Positions 1-8,178 of a DNA stretch of 64,000 nt are shown here, piece by piece. Source of the stretch: Kroppenstedtia sanguinis (GTDB taxonomy: Bacteria > Bacillota > Bacilli > Thermoactinomycetales > DSM-45169); NCBI RefSeq assembly GCF_050433445.1, contig NZ_JBNPXF010000005.1, positions 1 to 64,000 of the forward strand, in the 5' to 3' direction. Made by a program: the position numbers and the translations under genes. The notes beneath the pieces are model-generated. The model ran no database searches and had not been told where the DNA came from. It worked only from the letters and a program-made list of their open reading frames with translations. The stretch's first letter is position 1, and every line of letters starts with the position of its first letter.

Positions 1-123
1 TAGGATGGCTACCTTTATTCCAGGGCTTCAGCCCATCGAGATTGTAGTGCCTGTGGCGCAAAGGTCGCTTTGGCAGCACACGACTCCCTTCCGCTACCCA
101 TTTTCTGGTTATCAACAGCCCTG
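1..123 (-). repeat. MITE-like interspersed repeat, copy A (cut by window edge)
   Basis: Read on the minus strand this begins with CAGGGCTGTTGAT, then AACCAGAAAATGGG, and continues with the same 'GGAAGGGAGTCGTGTGCTGC' core found at 34379-34672, 55931-56067 and 58791-59049. The other end lies before base 1. It differs from copy B by an insertion that includes the short inverted pair gggctt/aagccc. I see no credible protein in it. Confidence 0.75.
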
Positions 124-151
124 AAAAATATGATATAAAATGAATATTTAT

Positions 152-180
152 TTGATTAAAGCAATGAATTTATGTATGAT
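152..180 (+). promoter_or_regulatory. Sigma-A type promoter of the acyl-CoA synthetase gene
   Basis: TTGATT (152-157) and TATGAT (175-180) are separated by 17 bases in an AT-rich stretch, giving an expected transcript start near 187. The next gene start is at 256. This is a consensus match only. Confidence 0.5.
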
Positions 181-209
181 AACGGAAACAGATCATTTTA
201 TTGTGCGTT

Positions 210-225
210 ATGTGAGCGCTTTCAT
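210..225 (+). promoter_or_regulatory. cre site (CcpA operator)
   Basis: ATGTGAGCGCTTTCAT fits the Bacillus cre consensus WTGNNARCGNWWWCAW at every position. It lies about 25-40 bases past the predicted transcript start and 30 bases before the ATG, a position that usually means repression by CcpA when preferred sugars are present. Confidence 0.75.
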
Positions 226-255
226 TCTTCCTTTGTTTAGAAAGGGTGGGATCTC

Positions 256-1830
256 ATGAATGCAGTTTATCGCCAGTTGTTGACCCCTTTGAGCTTTTTG
301 CAGCGATCGCAGCTGATGTTTTCAGAGAAGACCGCTGTGGTTCATGGCGAGCGTCGGTACACTTACCAGGAATTCGCCAGAAGAATTTATCAGTTCGCTT
401 CTCGCCTCCAGAGAGAAGGCCTGAAAAAAGGTGATCGAGTCGCTTTTTTGACACCCAATATTCCAGCATTGCTGGAAGCTCACTATGCTGTCCCGGCTGC
501 TGGTGGTATTCTGGTCCCTATCAACACTCGCCTTCAGAAAGGGGAGGTGGATTTTATCCTGCGGCATTCCGGTGCCTCCTGGCTGTTTGTAGATGCGGAG
601 TTACTTCCTCTCATCTCGTCTTTGCAGATGGAGGATGTGAAAGTAATTCAGATCGACGACACCGGGGAGGCAGAGGATCCTTATGAACAGTTTCTGGCGG
701 GCGGTCTTCCCGAACCTGTAGAAAGTGAGTTGGAGCATGAGGAAGAGACGATCTCTATCAACTACACCTCAGGGACGACAGGAGATCCCAAGGGGGTGAT
801 GTATACCTATCGCGGAGTCTATCTCAATGCTCTCGGAGAAGTGATTGAAACGGGCCTGAATGACCGAAGTGTCTATCTGTGGACCTTGCCGATGTTTCAT
901 TGCAACGGATGGTGCTTTACCTGGGCGGTGACAGCTGTAGGCGGGACCCATGTCTGTTTGCGTCAACTGGATGCGGACCGAATTTGGGATCTCTTTGAAA
1001 GGGAAGGGATCACTCATTATAATGGGGCACCTACGGTTCAGGGGATGTTGGTGAATCACCCGAAAGCTCGACCTATGGAACGGGCTGTGACGGCTACCGT
1101 AGCCGGAGCACCGCCGTCTCCCACTCTGTTGAGGCAAATGAAGGAACTGAATATTCACCCCATTCATGTTTACGGTCTGACAGAGACTTACGGCCCCCAT
1201 ACGATTTGCAGGTGGCAGTCCCATTGGAATATCTTGCCTGTGGATGAGCAGGGGCGGCGGATGTCCCGACAGGGACAGGCTTATGTCACGGGGAAAGGGG
1301 TTCGAGTGGTGGATCATGAAATGCAGGATGTGCCACAAGACGGTCAAACCATTGGGGAAGTGGTGATGCAGGGAAACCTGGTGGCCAAGGGCTACTACAA
1401 CAATCCAGAAGCCACGGAAAAGGCCTTTGCTGGCGGTTGGTTCCATTCCGGGGATCTAGGTGTCTGGTATCCTGACGGATCGATTGAATTGAAAGACCGG
1501 TCTAAGGATGTGATCATCTCCGGAGGGGAAAATATCTCTTCTATCGAAGTGGAACATGTCATCGCCCAGCACCCGGCGGTCTCAGAGGTCGCGGTAGTGG
1601 CCATCCCCCATGAAAAATGGGGGGAACGTCCGAAAGCTTTTGTCTCCCTGAAACGGGGAGAAGAAGTGACGGCACGGGAACTGATCCAATTCTGCCGCGA
1701 CCGACTGGCTCATTTCAAATGCCCAGATCAGGTGAAATTCGGCGAACTGCCGAAGACATCTACGGGAAAAGTACAAAAATTTGTATTACGGGAAAGGGAA
1801 TGGGCCCAGCAGGTGAATCGCATCCATTGA
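256..1830 (+). CDS. Acyl-CoA synthetase (AMP-forming, fatty-acid/short-chain type)
   Basis: This 524-residue protein belongs to the ANL superfamily of adenylating enzymes, which join a carboxylic acid to CoA through an acyl-AMP. The A3/P-loop motif YTSGTTGDPKG is near residue 172, YGLTETYG near 312, the hinge GWFHSGDLG near 400, KDRSKDVIISGGENIS near 415, and the catalytic-lysine motif PKTSTGKVQK close to the C-terminus. Length is normal for the family. The start follows an AAAGGGTGGG ribosome site. The gene stands alone between a repeat and the convergent selA, with a perfect cre site upstream, so it is probably carbon-repressed and used for acid catabolism. The acyl substrate cannot be read from sequence; DmdB-like medium-chain ligases look closest. 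Confidence 0.85.
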   Translation: MNAVYRQLLTPLSFLQRSQLMFSEKTAVVHGERRYTYQEFARRIYQFASRLQREGLKKGDRVAFLTPNIPALLEAHYAVPAAGGILVPINTRLQKGEVDFILRHSGASWLFVDAELLPLISSLQMEDVKVIQIDDTGEAEDPYEQFLAGGLPEPVESELEHEEETISINYTSGTTGDPKGVMYTYRGVYLNALGEVIETGLNDRSVYLWTLPMFHCNGWCFTWAVTAVGGTHVCLRQLDADRIWDLFEREGITHYNGAPTVQGMLVNHPKARPMERAVTATVAGAPPSPTLLRQMKELNIHPIHVYGLTETYGPHTICRWQSHWNILPVDEQGRRMSRQGQAYVTGKGVRVVDHEMQDVPQDGQTIGEVVMQGNLVAKGYYNNPEATEKAFAGGWFHSGDLGVWYPDGSIELKDRSKDVIISGGENISSIEVEHVIAQHPAVSEVAVVAIPHEKWGERPKAFVSLKRGEEVTARELIQFCRDRLAHFKCPDQVKFGELPKTSTGKVQKFVLREREWAQQVNRIH

Positions 1831-1836
1831 ATTGCA

Positions 1837-1866
1837 AAAAGGATCTCCACACATGGAGATCCTTTT
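1837..1866. terminator. Bidirectional terminator between the acyl-CoA synthetase gene and selA
   Basis: AAAAGGATCTCC and GGAGATCCTTTT form a perfect 12-bp stem around a 6-base loop, with T or A tracts on both sides. It can end both convergent transcripts and overlaps the selA stop codon. Confidence 0.85.
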
Positions 1867-3271
1867 ATATTTGCAGGGCATAGCGAAAGCTGGCGGCCAC
1901 CTGGGGAAAATCGTCTATTTCCAGAGTGCGGGGGTCGAGGAAGAGTCGGTCTTGGGAGACCCGTCCCACCACGGGCACCGGTGCCTGCCGCAGGCGGTAC
2001 TCCAGTTGGGTGAGGGAGATTTGCCGGGGAGCGATGGCGACACAGTGAGTGGGAAGCTCCACCCCAGGCATGGAGCCGCCACCTACCTCGGAACGGGCGG
2101 GCACGATTTCGATTTGAAGGGCCTCCCCGACTGTGTCCTGGATCCTTCCGGACAGCTGTTCCGCCGCGGACTGCAGTTCTCCTTCATCCTTCAGAATCTG
2201 ACGCAGGGTGGGGATCTCCCGTACCGCTTCCTCGGGATTGAGATAGTGGCGCAGAGTGGCTTCCAAAGCGGCCAAGGTGAATTTATCGACGCGGAGGGAG
2301 CGGGTCAGTTGGTTTTTCTTCAATCGATCGATCCAGCTTTTTTTACCAACGATGATCCCAGCTTGGGGACCGCCTAACAGCTTATCCCCGCTGAAGCTGA
2401 GGAGGTCGGCCCCGGCTTCCAGACACTCCTGGATCGTGGGCTCATTTCCGATGCCGCGGGTTTTTAAGTCATAGAGAACCCCGCTGCCCAGGTCTTCAAA
2501 GAAAGGGATGTTCCGCTTCTGGGCCAGCGTCGCCAGCTGTTGCCGGGAGGCTTCCTCGGTGAAGCCGAGGATCCGGAAGTTGCTAGTGTGTACTTTCATC
2601 AGCATTCCCGTCTCATCGGTAAGGGCTTGTTCGTAATCCTGAATCCGGGTTTTGTTGGTGGTGCCCACCTCTACCAATCGGCCGCCACTTTCCCGCATAA
2701 TCTCAGATACCCGGAAGGAGCCGCCGATCTCGACTAGCTGCCCCCGGGAGACGATCACTTCTTTTCCCTTGGCTAAGACCTGTAGTACGTGGAAGACAGC
2801 GGCGGCGTTGTTGTTGACCACCAAGGCGGCTTCCGCCCCGGTGAGACGACGGAGGAGATCCTCCACGTGGTCATAACGGGAGCCCCGGACTCCTTCCTCT
2901 AACCGGAATTCCAGGTTGCTGGCGGATCGGGCTACTCGCTGGATCGCCTCCGTCGCCGCCTCGCTCAGCACGGCCCGGCCCAGGTTGGTATGGAGAACCA
3001 CGCCGGTTCCATTGAGAACTGGGCGGAGTCGAGGCTCCGTCAAGCGATGGAGGGAGTCCACGGCCTGGGCGGCCAGTTCAGCCATAGACGGGCCCTGAAT
3101 TGTTTCATTCTCCAGGATCACCCGCCTGTTCATGGCGATCGCATCCCCCACCGCCTGGGTCACCCATTCTCGGGGCAGACGCTCCAGCCACGGAGCCAGC
3201 TCCTCTCGCTTCAGCAGTTCATGAACCGCCGGTAACCGGCGTAAGGCTTCTCGTTGTTGTTGGGTCGGCAT
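1865..3271 (-). CDS. selA: L-seryl-tRNA(Sec) selenium transferase
   Basis: SelA is a PLP enzyme that converts Ser-tRNA(Sec) to Sec-tRNA(Sec) using selenophosphate. The 468 residues match the family length. The N-terminal tRNA-binding part has the typical 'LRPVLNGTGVVLHTNLGRA' block near residue 85. The PLP lysine sits in SFSGDKLLGGPQAG near residue 290, and TTNKT and EDLGSG are also present. I chose ATG 3271 over the in-frame TTG nine bases upstream because GAGAGG is better spaced from it. selD follows upstream on the same strand after about 670 bases. Together they show that selenocysteine is used in this organism; selB and selC are not in the window. Confidence 0.95.
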   Translation of the reverse strand: MPTQQQREALRRLPAVHELLKREELAPWLERLPREWVTQAVGDAIAMNRRVILENETIQGPSMAELAAQAVDSLHRLTEPRLRPVLNGTGVVLHTNLGRAVLSEAATEAIQRVARSASNLEFRLEEGVRGSRYDHVEDLLRRLTGAEAALVVNNNAAAVFHVLQVLAKGKEVIVSRGQLVEIGGSFRVSEIMRESGGRLVEVGTTNKTRIQDYEQALTDETGMLMKVHTSNFRILGFTEEASRQQLATLAQKRNIPFFEDLGSGVLYDLKTRGIGNEPTIQECLEAGADLLSFSGDKLLGGPQAGIIVGKKSWIDRLKKNQLTRSLRVDKFTLAALEATLRHYLNPEEAVREIPTLRQILKDEGELQSAAEQLSGRIQDTVGEALQIEIVPARSEVGGGSMPGVELPTHCVAIAPRQISLTQLEYRLRQAPVPVVGRVSQDRLFLDPRTLEIDDFPQVAASFRYALQI

Positions 3272-3529
3272 CGGGTTCAACCTCTCGGTGCAGTGTTATT
3301 TCCATCATAGATGATGGATTCCGCAAATAAAAACCGTTATAGAAATGATTGACTGCTGATTTCAATGCATCCTATGCAACGATACGATATTGGCCTGGTG
3401 GTAGTGGCTGTGATCAGCCGTGTGCCAGATCCCCCGATGTAGGGTGGACTTCTTCTACGCGAAACTATCGTTGTACTTAATCGTAAGGTTCAAGAAGATC
3501 CTTCAACGGAACACCTGAAACAGCGGGAA

Positions 3530-3748
3530 TTATCCATTGGAGTCCAGCTTGGTTCCATACACATCCTTCAACTCTTCGGGAACAGGTTCCCCTTTGATCC
3601 GATATACATAGTGGAGATCAACTACTGCCAGGTGACAGATCAATTGGCCCACACCGTGTAAGTTTCCGTCAGGACCTTCCCGGATAACCCCGTCTACGAT
3701 GGAGAAAAGGCTTCTACGTATCTTTTTCAGTTGCATGAAGAAGTTCAA
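3530..3748 (-). pseudogene. Fragment resembling a DinB/YfiT-like four-helix protein
   Basis: A 72-codon open stretch whose middle (GQLICHLAVVDLHYVYRIKGEPVPEEL) resembles the helix segment of DinB-superfamily proteins that carries a metal-binding histidine. It is far shorter than the usual 150 residues and has no clear ribosome site. It is the only gene-like trace in the 3272-3946 gap between selA and selD. Probably a remnant; it could also be a chance open frame. Confidence 0.3.
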
Positions 3749-3899
3749 TCACCGGATCCAGATCCGAATCGGGTTTTAGATCATGTAACAAATTCTATTT
3801 TCCTCCTGACTAGATGGAATCTTGATCCTACCCACTTCTTTTTCGCATCAAAATCTTCCTTCTCATTCATCGGATCCCTACCGAGGAACTGATTGTCCA

Positions 3900-3944
3900 C
3901 AAAGGTGAAGCCCCCGGCCAGCGACGGCGGGGGCTTCACCTTTG
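3900..3944. terminator. Terminator after selD
   Basis: Two long complementary arms (caaaggtgaagcccccg and its complement) surround a 10-base loop directly after the selD stop codon. The stem of about 16 bp is unusually strong, although no long T run follows it on the selD strand. Confidence 0.7.
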
Positions 3945-3946
3945 CC

Positions 3947-4999
3947 TCAGTATACGCGGATCTTGCCGGGGTGTTCCTTAGTGACGCGGCCGATGATACG
4001 GGCATCGTTTACGCCGTTGCGGTGGAGGGCGGCCAGGGCTTCCTTGGCCTGTTCCTCCGGAAGGGCGGCGAGGAGGCCGCCGGAGGTGACCGCGTCGCAC
4101 AGGATGGTGTGCAGGGTGTCACTCACCGTCTCCTCGAGCCGCAGGACATCCTCCAGATGGCGAGTGTTGGCCCGAGTACCACCGGGGACGATCCCCTGTT
4201 GGGCCAGTTCGTCAGTGCGAGGGAGGATAGGGACAGCCTCCGCCTCGATCTCAAAGCCGACACACCCGGCCCGACTCATCTCCGAAGCATGTCCCAAGAG
4301 GCCGAAGCCGGTCACGTCGGTGCAGGCCTGAACAGCATAGCCGGATAGAGTTTCTGCAGCTGTCCGATTCAGGGTGGCCATCACCTGAGTCACCCGTTGG
4401 ATCTCTTCCTCGGTGACCTGATTGCGTTTGATTCCGGTGGTGTGGATCCCAACGCCGATAGGCTTGGTCAGGAGGAGTTGATCACCGGGGCGAGCGCCGC
4501 CCTTACGCCAGATCCGGTCCGGATGAACCTTTCCGGTGACGGACAGACCGAACTTGGGCTCCGGGTCATCGATGGAATGCCCACCGATGATCGCGGCCCC
4601 AGACTCCTTCACTTTGTCGGAGGCTCCCCGCAGGATATCCGCCAGGAGGGAGGAATCTAGCTGGGAAAGGGAGAATCCCACGATGTTCAGGGCCGTGATC
4701 GGTCGTGCCCCCATGGCATAGACATCGCTTAAGCTGTTGGCAGCGGCGATCTGTCCGAAGGCGTAGGGGTCGTCCACGACAGGAGTGAAGAAATCCACCG
4801 TCTGCACCAGAGCCGTCTCCTCATCGATCTGGATTACACCGGCATCATCGGGCTCCGACAGTCCCACCAGTACTTCCGGTTGTTCCTGGTCACGGGGTAA
4901 ATGACGCAGAACCTGCGCCAGGTCCGAAGGACCGATTTTGCAGCCTCAACCCGCTTTGGCCGAAAGTTGGGTCAAGCGGATCTCATCCCGATCTTTCAT
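3947..4999 (-). CDS. selD: Selenophosphate synthetase, itself a selenoprotein (in-frame TGA = Sec18)
   Basis: SelD makes selenophosphate from selenide and ATP. Read from ATG 4999, which has GGAGGTGAG just upstream, the frame is M-K-D-R-D-E-I-R-L-T-Q-L-S-A-K-A-G, then TGA at 4946-4948, then G-C-K-I-G-P-S-D-L. This is the catalytic motif of the family, in which position 18 is Cys or Sec, followed by the conserved Gly-Cys and Lys. Readthrough as Sec gives 350 residues, the usual SelD length. Downstream, the AIR-synthase-like body shows 'VDFFTPVVDDPYAFGQIAAAN', the ATP-binding GGHSIDDPEPK and 'DVTGFGLLGHASEM'. An annotation that begins after the TGA (near 4867) would lose the active site. Confidence 0.95.
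4913..4943 (-). promoter_or_regulatory. Candidate bacterial SECIS hairpin in selD
   Basis: Starting 3 bases past the selD TGA, the mRNA reads CTGC, AAAATC, GGTCC, TTC, GGACC, TGGC, GCAG. GGTCC/GGACC is a perfect 5-bp upper stem with a small loop, and CTGC/GCAG can close a lower stem across an internal loop. Position and size suit a SelB-binding SECIS element. Folding was done by eye. Confidence 0.6.
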
Positions 5000-5139
5000 G
5001 CTCTCACCTCCGGGACAACATTTCCGTTTATTATACCCCAGTGGCGGAGGAAGAAGGAAGACGGATAGATTATCCGATATAATCAAGGCGGAAAATGTTG
5101 CAACGCCAGACATCTCAGGAAAAAGAGGGGCAAATGATC

Positions 5140-5237
5140 ATGGCCACGATCAAAGGTGTGGCCAAACTGGCGGGGGTTCCCCTTCCATGACTACGGTTAG
5201 CGACTGGATCAGTGAGCGGAGCAAAGAAGGGGGATGA
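5140..5237 (+). pseudogene. Decayed LacI-family HTH remnant
   Basis: ATG 5140 opens with M-A-T-I-K-G-V-A-K-L-A-G-V, nearly identical to the N-terminal helix-turn-helix of LacI/PurR/CcpA-type regulators, then stops after 16 residues. A second frame continues with T-T-V-S-D-W-I-S-E, where the family has STVSRVLN, and then also ends. Only the DNA-binding head survives, frameshifted. Confidence 0.5.
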
Positions 5238-5593
5238 ACGAGGTGCCACAGGCATGTTGATTCGCTTATTTTAGGTAGGAAATCAGGTCGGGCTGGTGGG
5301 AGGGTGAAGAGCCTTTGCGCTCTTTGCAAGAGATCGTAGCCGTCCCACCAGCCCCCTCCTCTCATACGATGGGGGCAAGGGGAAGAACGAAAGGATCGTT
5401 TCGTTCCCCTCATCCACTTTATAGTTAATCAGAAATTCCGCCCGGGAAAAGAAATCCTGCTCCCTGCGGAACTGATAGGGGGCCAATCTTCTCAGCGCTG
5501 ACAGGAGGGAGCCGGGTGAACAGAAAAAGCGAACAGCAGGGAAGCTGCTCTGACACAGATCGAGGCTTTTTGCAATCGAGTGCAGGCAAGGTG
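5238..5593. other. Gene-free stretch with nested inverted repeats
   Basis: No credible gene is visible here. GGCTGGTGGGA (5291-5301) and TCCCACCAGCC (5343-5353) form a perfect 11-bp outer stem. AAGAGC (5307-5312) and GCTCTT (5319-5324) form a 6-bp inner stem with a 6-base loop. Further on, ggaacg/cgttcc-type pairs occur around 5395. This could be an untranslated structured RNA or the leader of the nifZ-thiI transcript. It does not match a riboswitch I know. Confidence 0.35.
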
Positions 5594-5630
5594 AAAAACC
5601 GGTTTTCTCCTTGGAGACAACCGGTTTTTT
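5594..5630 (+). terminator. Intrinsic terminator upstream of nifZ
   Basis: AAACCGGTT, loop TTCTCCTTGGAGAC, AACCGGTTTTTT. This is a strong stem followed by a T run, with no open reading frame directly before it. It may end a short RNA that starts near 5500, or act as an attenuator of the downstream genes. Confidence 0.7.
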
Positions 5631-5740
5631 GTTGGGGTCATTGTGGGTATACTTCGAAGATAGTGTGTCGGATGGTTTCTTTATATGACAAGGACCCTAT
5701 GATATGATGAGGGTCGGAATCTCAATCGTGTGATCAAAGG

Positions 5741-6913
5741 ATGAACGATATGGTATATCTGGATAACAGTGCAACGACACAGCCAGACCCGGAGGTGATC
5801 CGGGTGGTGGCCGACGTGATGAAGAATGTATATGGAAATCCCTCCTCCCTGCATGGGTGGGGGGGAAAAGCGGAGAGGCTTCTCAAGCAGTCGAGGGAGG
5901 CCACAGCCCGGCTTCTGGGGGTTTCCCCCGGAAGCCTGGTCTTTACTTCGGGAGGAACGGAAGCCAACAACATGGCCATCAAAGGAGTGGCCTGGCAACA
6001 TCGCAACCGGGGGCGGCATTTGATCACCACCCAAGTGGAACACGCTGCCGTCCTAGAAGTCTGCCATCAGCTGGAGATGTCGGGATGGAAGGTGACCCGG
6101 CTTCCAGTGGATGAATCGGGAGGGGTCCGACCGCAAGATGTGGAAGCGGCCATGACAGAGGAGACGGTGTTGGTCTCCGTCATGCATACGAACAATGAGG
6201 TGGGAACGATCCAACCGATCCCGGAAATCGGCCGGATCGTCAGCCGGTATCCGAAGGCCTTTTTTCATGTGGATGCAGTTCAAGCCTTTGGAAAATGCGA
6301 ATTGCGACCCCAGGAGTGGGGCGTGGATCTGATGAGCTTCTCCGGCCATAAGTTCCATGGCCCCAAGGGTGTGGGCGCTCTTTACATTCGAAAGGGAGTC
6401 ACCCTCACTCCACTGTTGACGGGAGGCGGACAGGAGGAGGGGTTTCGGTCCGGAACGCAAAATGTTCCCGGTATTGTCGGGTTTGCCAAAGCAGCCATCC
6501 TGGCCGAGGAGAGACGCAGGGAAGCAGTCTCCCGCTGGCTTCGTTGGAAGAGAGAAATGGTTGAAGCGCTGACCTCTTCTCTCGACGATCTGAGGATTCA
6601 TGGGGATGTTTCGGCGGAGGGAGGAGCTCCACACATTCTCAGCCTCTCCTTTCCGGGGTTGAAATCGGAAGTGATTGTCCATGCCTTGGAAGAAAAGGGT
6701 GTCTATGTTTCCAGCAAATCGGCCTGTTCTTCCAAGGGTGAAAAGCCCAGTTCCGTATTAAAGGCGATGGGAGTCAGCGACGAGGTGGCATTGGGTGCGA
6801 TCCGGATCAGTATGGGGTGGACCACCACCCAAAAAGAGATCCATCAATGCATCGAAGCTCTCACTGAGGTGATTCCGAGATTGAAGCTTGTGATGAAAGG
6901 GATGTCTAAATGA
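5741..6913 (+). CDS. nifZ: Cysteine desulfurase (NifS/IscS class, ThiI partner)
   Basis: A 390-residue PLP enzyme that takes sulfur from cysteine and holds it as a persulfide. Visible landmarks are YLDNSATTQPDPEV at the N-terminus, FTSGGTEANNMAIKG near residue 68, 'HVDAVQAFGK' near 180, the PLP lysine in SFSGHKFHGPKGVGALY near 205, and the catalytic cysteine in SKSACSSKGEKPS near 330. Its stop overlaps the thiI start (ATGA), so the two are translated together. The same pairing in Bacillus is NifZ-ThiI, which supplies sulfur for 4-thiouridine in tRNA. A TATGAT-like -10 lies near 5700. Confidence 0.92.
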   Translation: MNDMVYLDNSATTQPDPEVIRVVADVMKNVYGNPSSLHGWGGKAERLLKQSREATARLLGVSPGSLVFTSGGTEANNMAIKGVAWQHRNRGRHLITTQVEHAAVLEVCHQLEMSGWKVTRLPVDESGGVRPQDVEAAMTEETVLVSVMHTNNEVGTIQPIPEIGRIVSRYPKAFFHVDAVQAFGKCELRPQEWGVDLMSFSGHKFHGPKGVGALYIRKGVTLTPLLTGGGQEEGFRSGTQNVPGIVGFAKAAILAEERRREAVSRWLRWKREMVEALTSSLDDLRIHGDVSAEGGAPHILSLSFPGLKSEVIVHALEEKGVYVSSKSACSSKGEKPSSVLKAMGVSDEVALGAIRISMGWTTTQKEIHQCIEALTEVIPRLKLVMKGMSK

Positions 6914-8106
6914 GCGATCTGATTCTGATCCGTTATGGGGAATTGGCTTTGAAAGGAAAGAACCGCAACCAATTTGAAAATCGGTTGCTCCAGAATATCC
7001 GGGAAAAATTAAGTTCTTTTTCCGGGGTTCAGGTGAAAAAGACCTTTGGTCGCATGTTTGTCGAATTGAATGGGCAACCGATGGATCCGGTGGTAGAAGA
7101 GCTACGGGAAGTGTTCGGGGTGGTTGGCATCTCCCCTGCAACTCGAGTGGAATCCGACCTAGATCAGATCCAGGCGGCAGCACTGGAGTTGGTGCAGGGA
7201 TTGGATCCCCGTCCTCGTACTTTCAAAGTGATCGCCAAACGGGCTTGGAAGGAGTTTTCCCACACTTCCCAGGAGATCAATCATCTGTTGGGGAGCCATA
7301 TCTTAAAAAACACTGAGGGAATTCAAGTAGATGTCCATCAGCCAGAACTGTCCTTGCGAGTGGAAGTGCGGCGGGAGGGAACCTATCTTTACGGACGGGA
7401 TCTCTCGGGTCCAGGGGGACTTCCCGTGGGCAGTAGCGGTCGGGTGATGTTGATGTTGTCCGGGGGGATCGATAGTCCGGTAGCGGCCTATTATGTGCTG
7501 AAACGGGGGGCAGCCCTGGAAGCAGTCCATTTTCATAGCTATCCCTTCACCAGTGAACGAGCCCGGAAAAAAGTGGAGGATCTAGCGCAGATCCTGACTC
7601 GATATGCGGGCAAGATCCATCTGCATGTTGTGCCCTTCACTGAGATTCAGACACAGATTCGGGAGAAGTGTCCTTCTGCCTATATGATCACGATCATGCG
7701 CAGGTTTATGGTTCGCATCTCCGAGGAGCTGGCCCGGAGCAATCAAGCCCTCGCCCTAGTGACCGGGGAAAGTCTGGGGCAGGTGGCCAGCCAGACTCTG
7801 GAGAGTATGAACGTCATTAATGATGTGACCCGGATGCCGATTCTCCGTCCGCTGGTCGGGATGGACAAACAGGAGATCATGCAGGTTTCCCGGAAGATCG
7901 GCACTTATGAAACATCGATCCTCCCTTATGAGGATTGTTGCACGGTGTTTCAACCTAAGTACCCGGTTACCCGTCCCGGAGTGGAGCGTTCCCGGGCCTT
8001 GGAGGCCAGCTTGGATGTGGAAAGGCTGGTTCAGGATGCGGTGGCAGCGACTGAATGTGTCACCTTGAAACGGGAGACCACTCAAGAAGAGTTTTCTTAT
8101 TTCTGA
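6910..8106 (+). CDS. thiI: tRNA 4-thiouridine synthase
   Basis: ThiI adenylates U8 of tRNA and inserts sulfur received from the cysteine desulfurase encoded just upstream. In 398 residues I see the N-terminal ferredoxin-like domain (LILIRYGELALKGKNR), the THUMP region to about residue 165, and the PP-loop LMLSGGIDSPVAAYY near 180. A family-typical segment ('GESLGQVASQTLESM') follows near 285. The protein ends without a C-terminal rhodanese extension, as in Bacillus ThiI. The start overlaps the nifZ stop. Function is clear from domain order and neighbour. Confidence 0.94.
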   Translation: MSDLILIRYGELALKGKNRNQFENRLLQNIREKLSSFSGVQVKKTFGRMFVELNGQPMDPVVEELREVFGVVGISPATRVESDLDQIQAAALELVQGLDPRPRTFKVIAKRAWKEFSHTSQEINHLLGSHILKNTEGIQVDVHQPELSLRVEVRREGTYLYGRDLSGPGGLPVGSSGRVMLMLSGGIDSPVAAYYVLKRGAALEAVHFHSYPFTSERARKKVEDLAQILTRYAGKIHLHVVPFTEIQTQIREKCPSAYMITIMRRFMVRISEELARSNQALALVTGESLGQVASQTLESMNVINDVTRMPILRPLVGMDKQEIMQVSRKIGTYETSILPYEDCCTVFQPKYPVTRPGVERSRALEASLDVERLVQDAVAATECVTLKRETTQEEFSYF

Positions 8107-8178
8107 TGGTACCCACCCTGTAAGGGGTGGGTGTCGAATCTGTTTTCTGAATTATTCACCAATAGGGAGGAGAGCGGA

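Noticed and set aside
5500..5630. T-box or SAM riboswitch before nifZ
   Set aside because: The T-box GGTGG motif and the SAM-box core are absent; only the terminator is clear.
3272..5740. A tRNA-Sec (selC) gene near selA/selD
   Set aside because: I looked on both strands for a 90-100 base tRNA with TCA anticodon and long variable arm and found no matching T arm or acceptor pair.
6053..6682. Long minus-strand open frame opposite nifZ, and similar ones opposite hyuA, hyuB and the NRPS
   Set aside because: They are complements of clearly conserved genes in GC-rich sequence, with no start signals or family matches.
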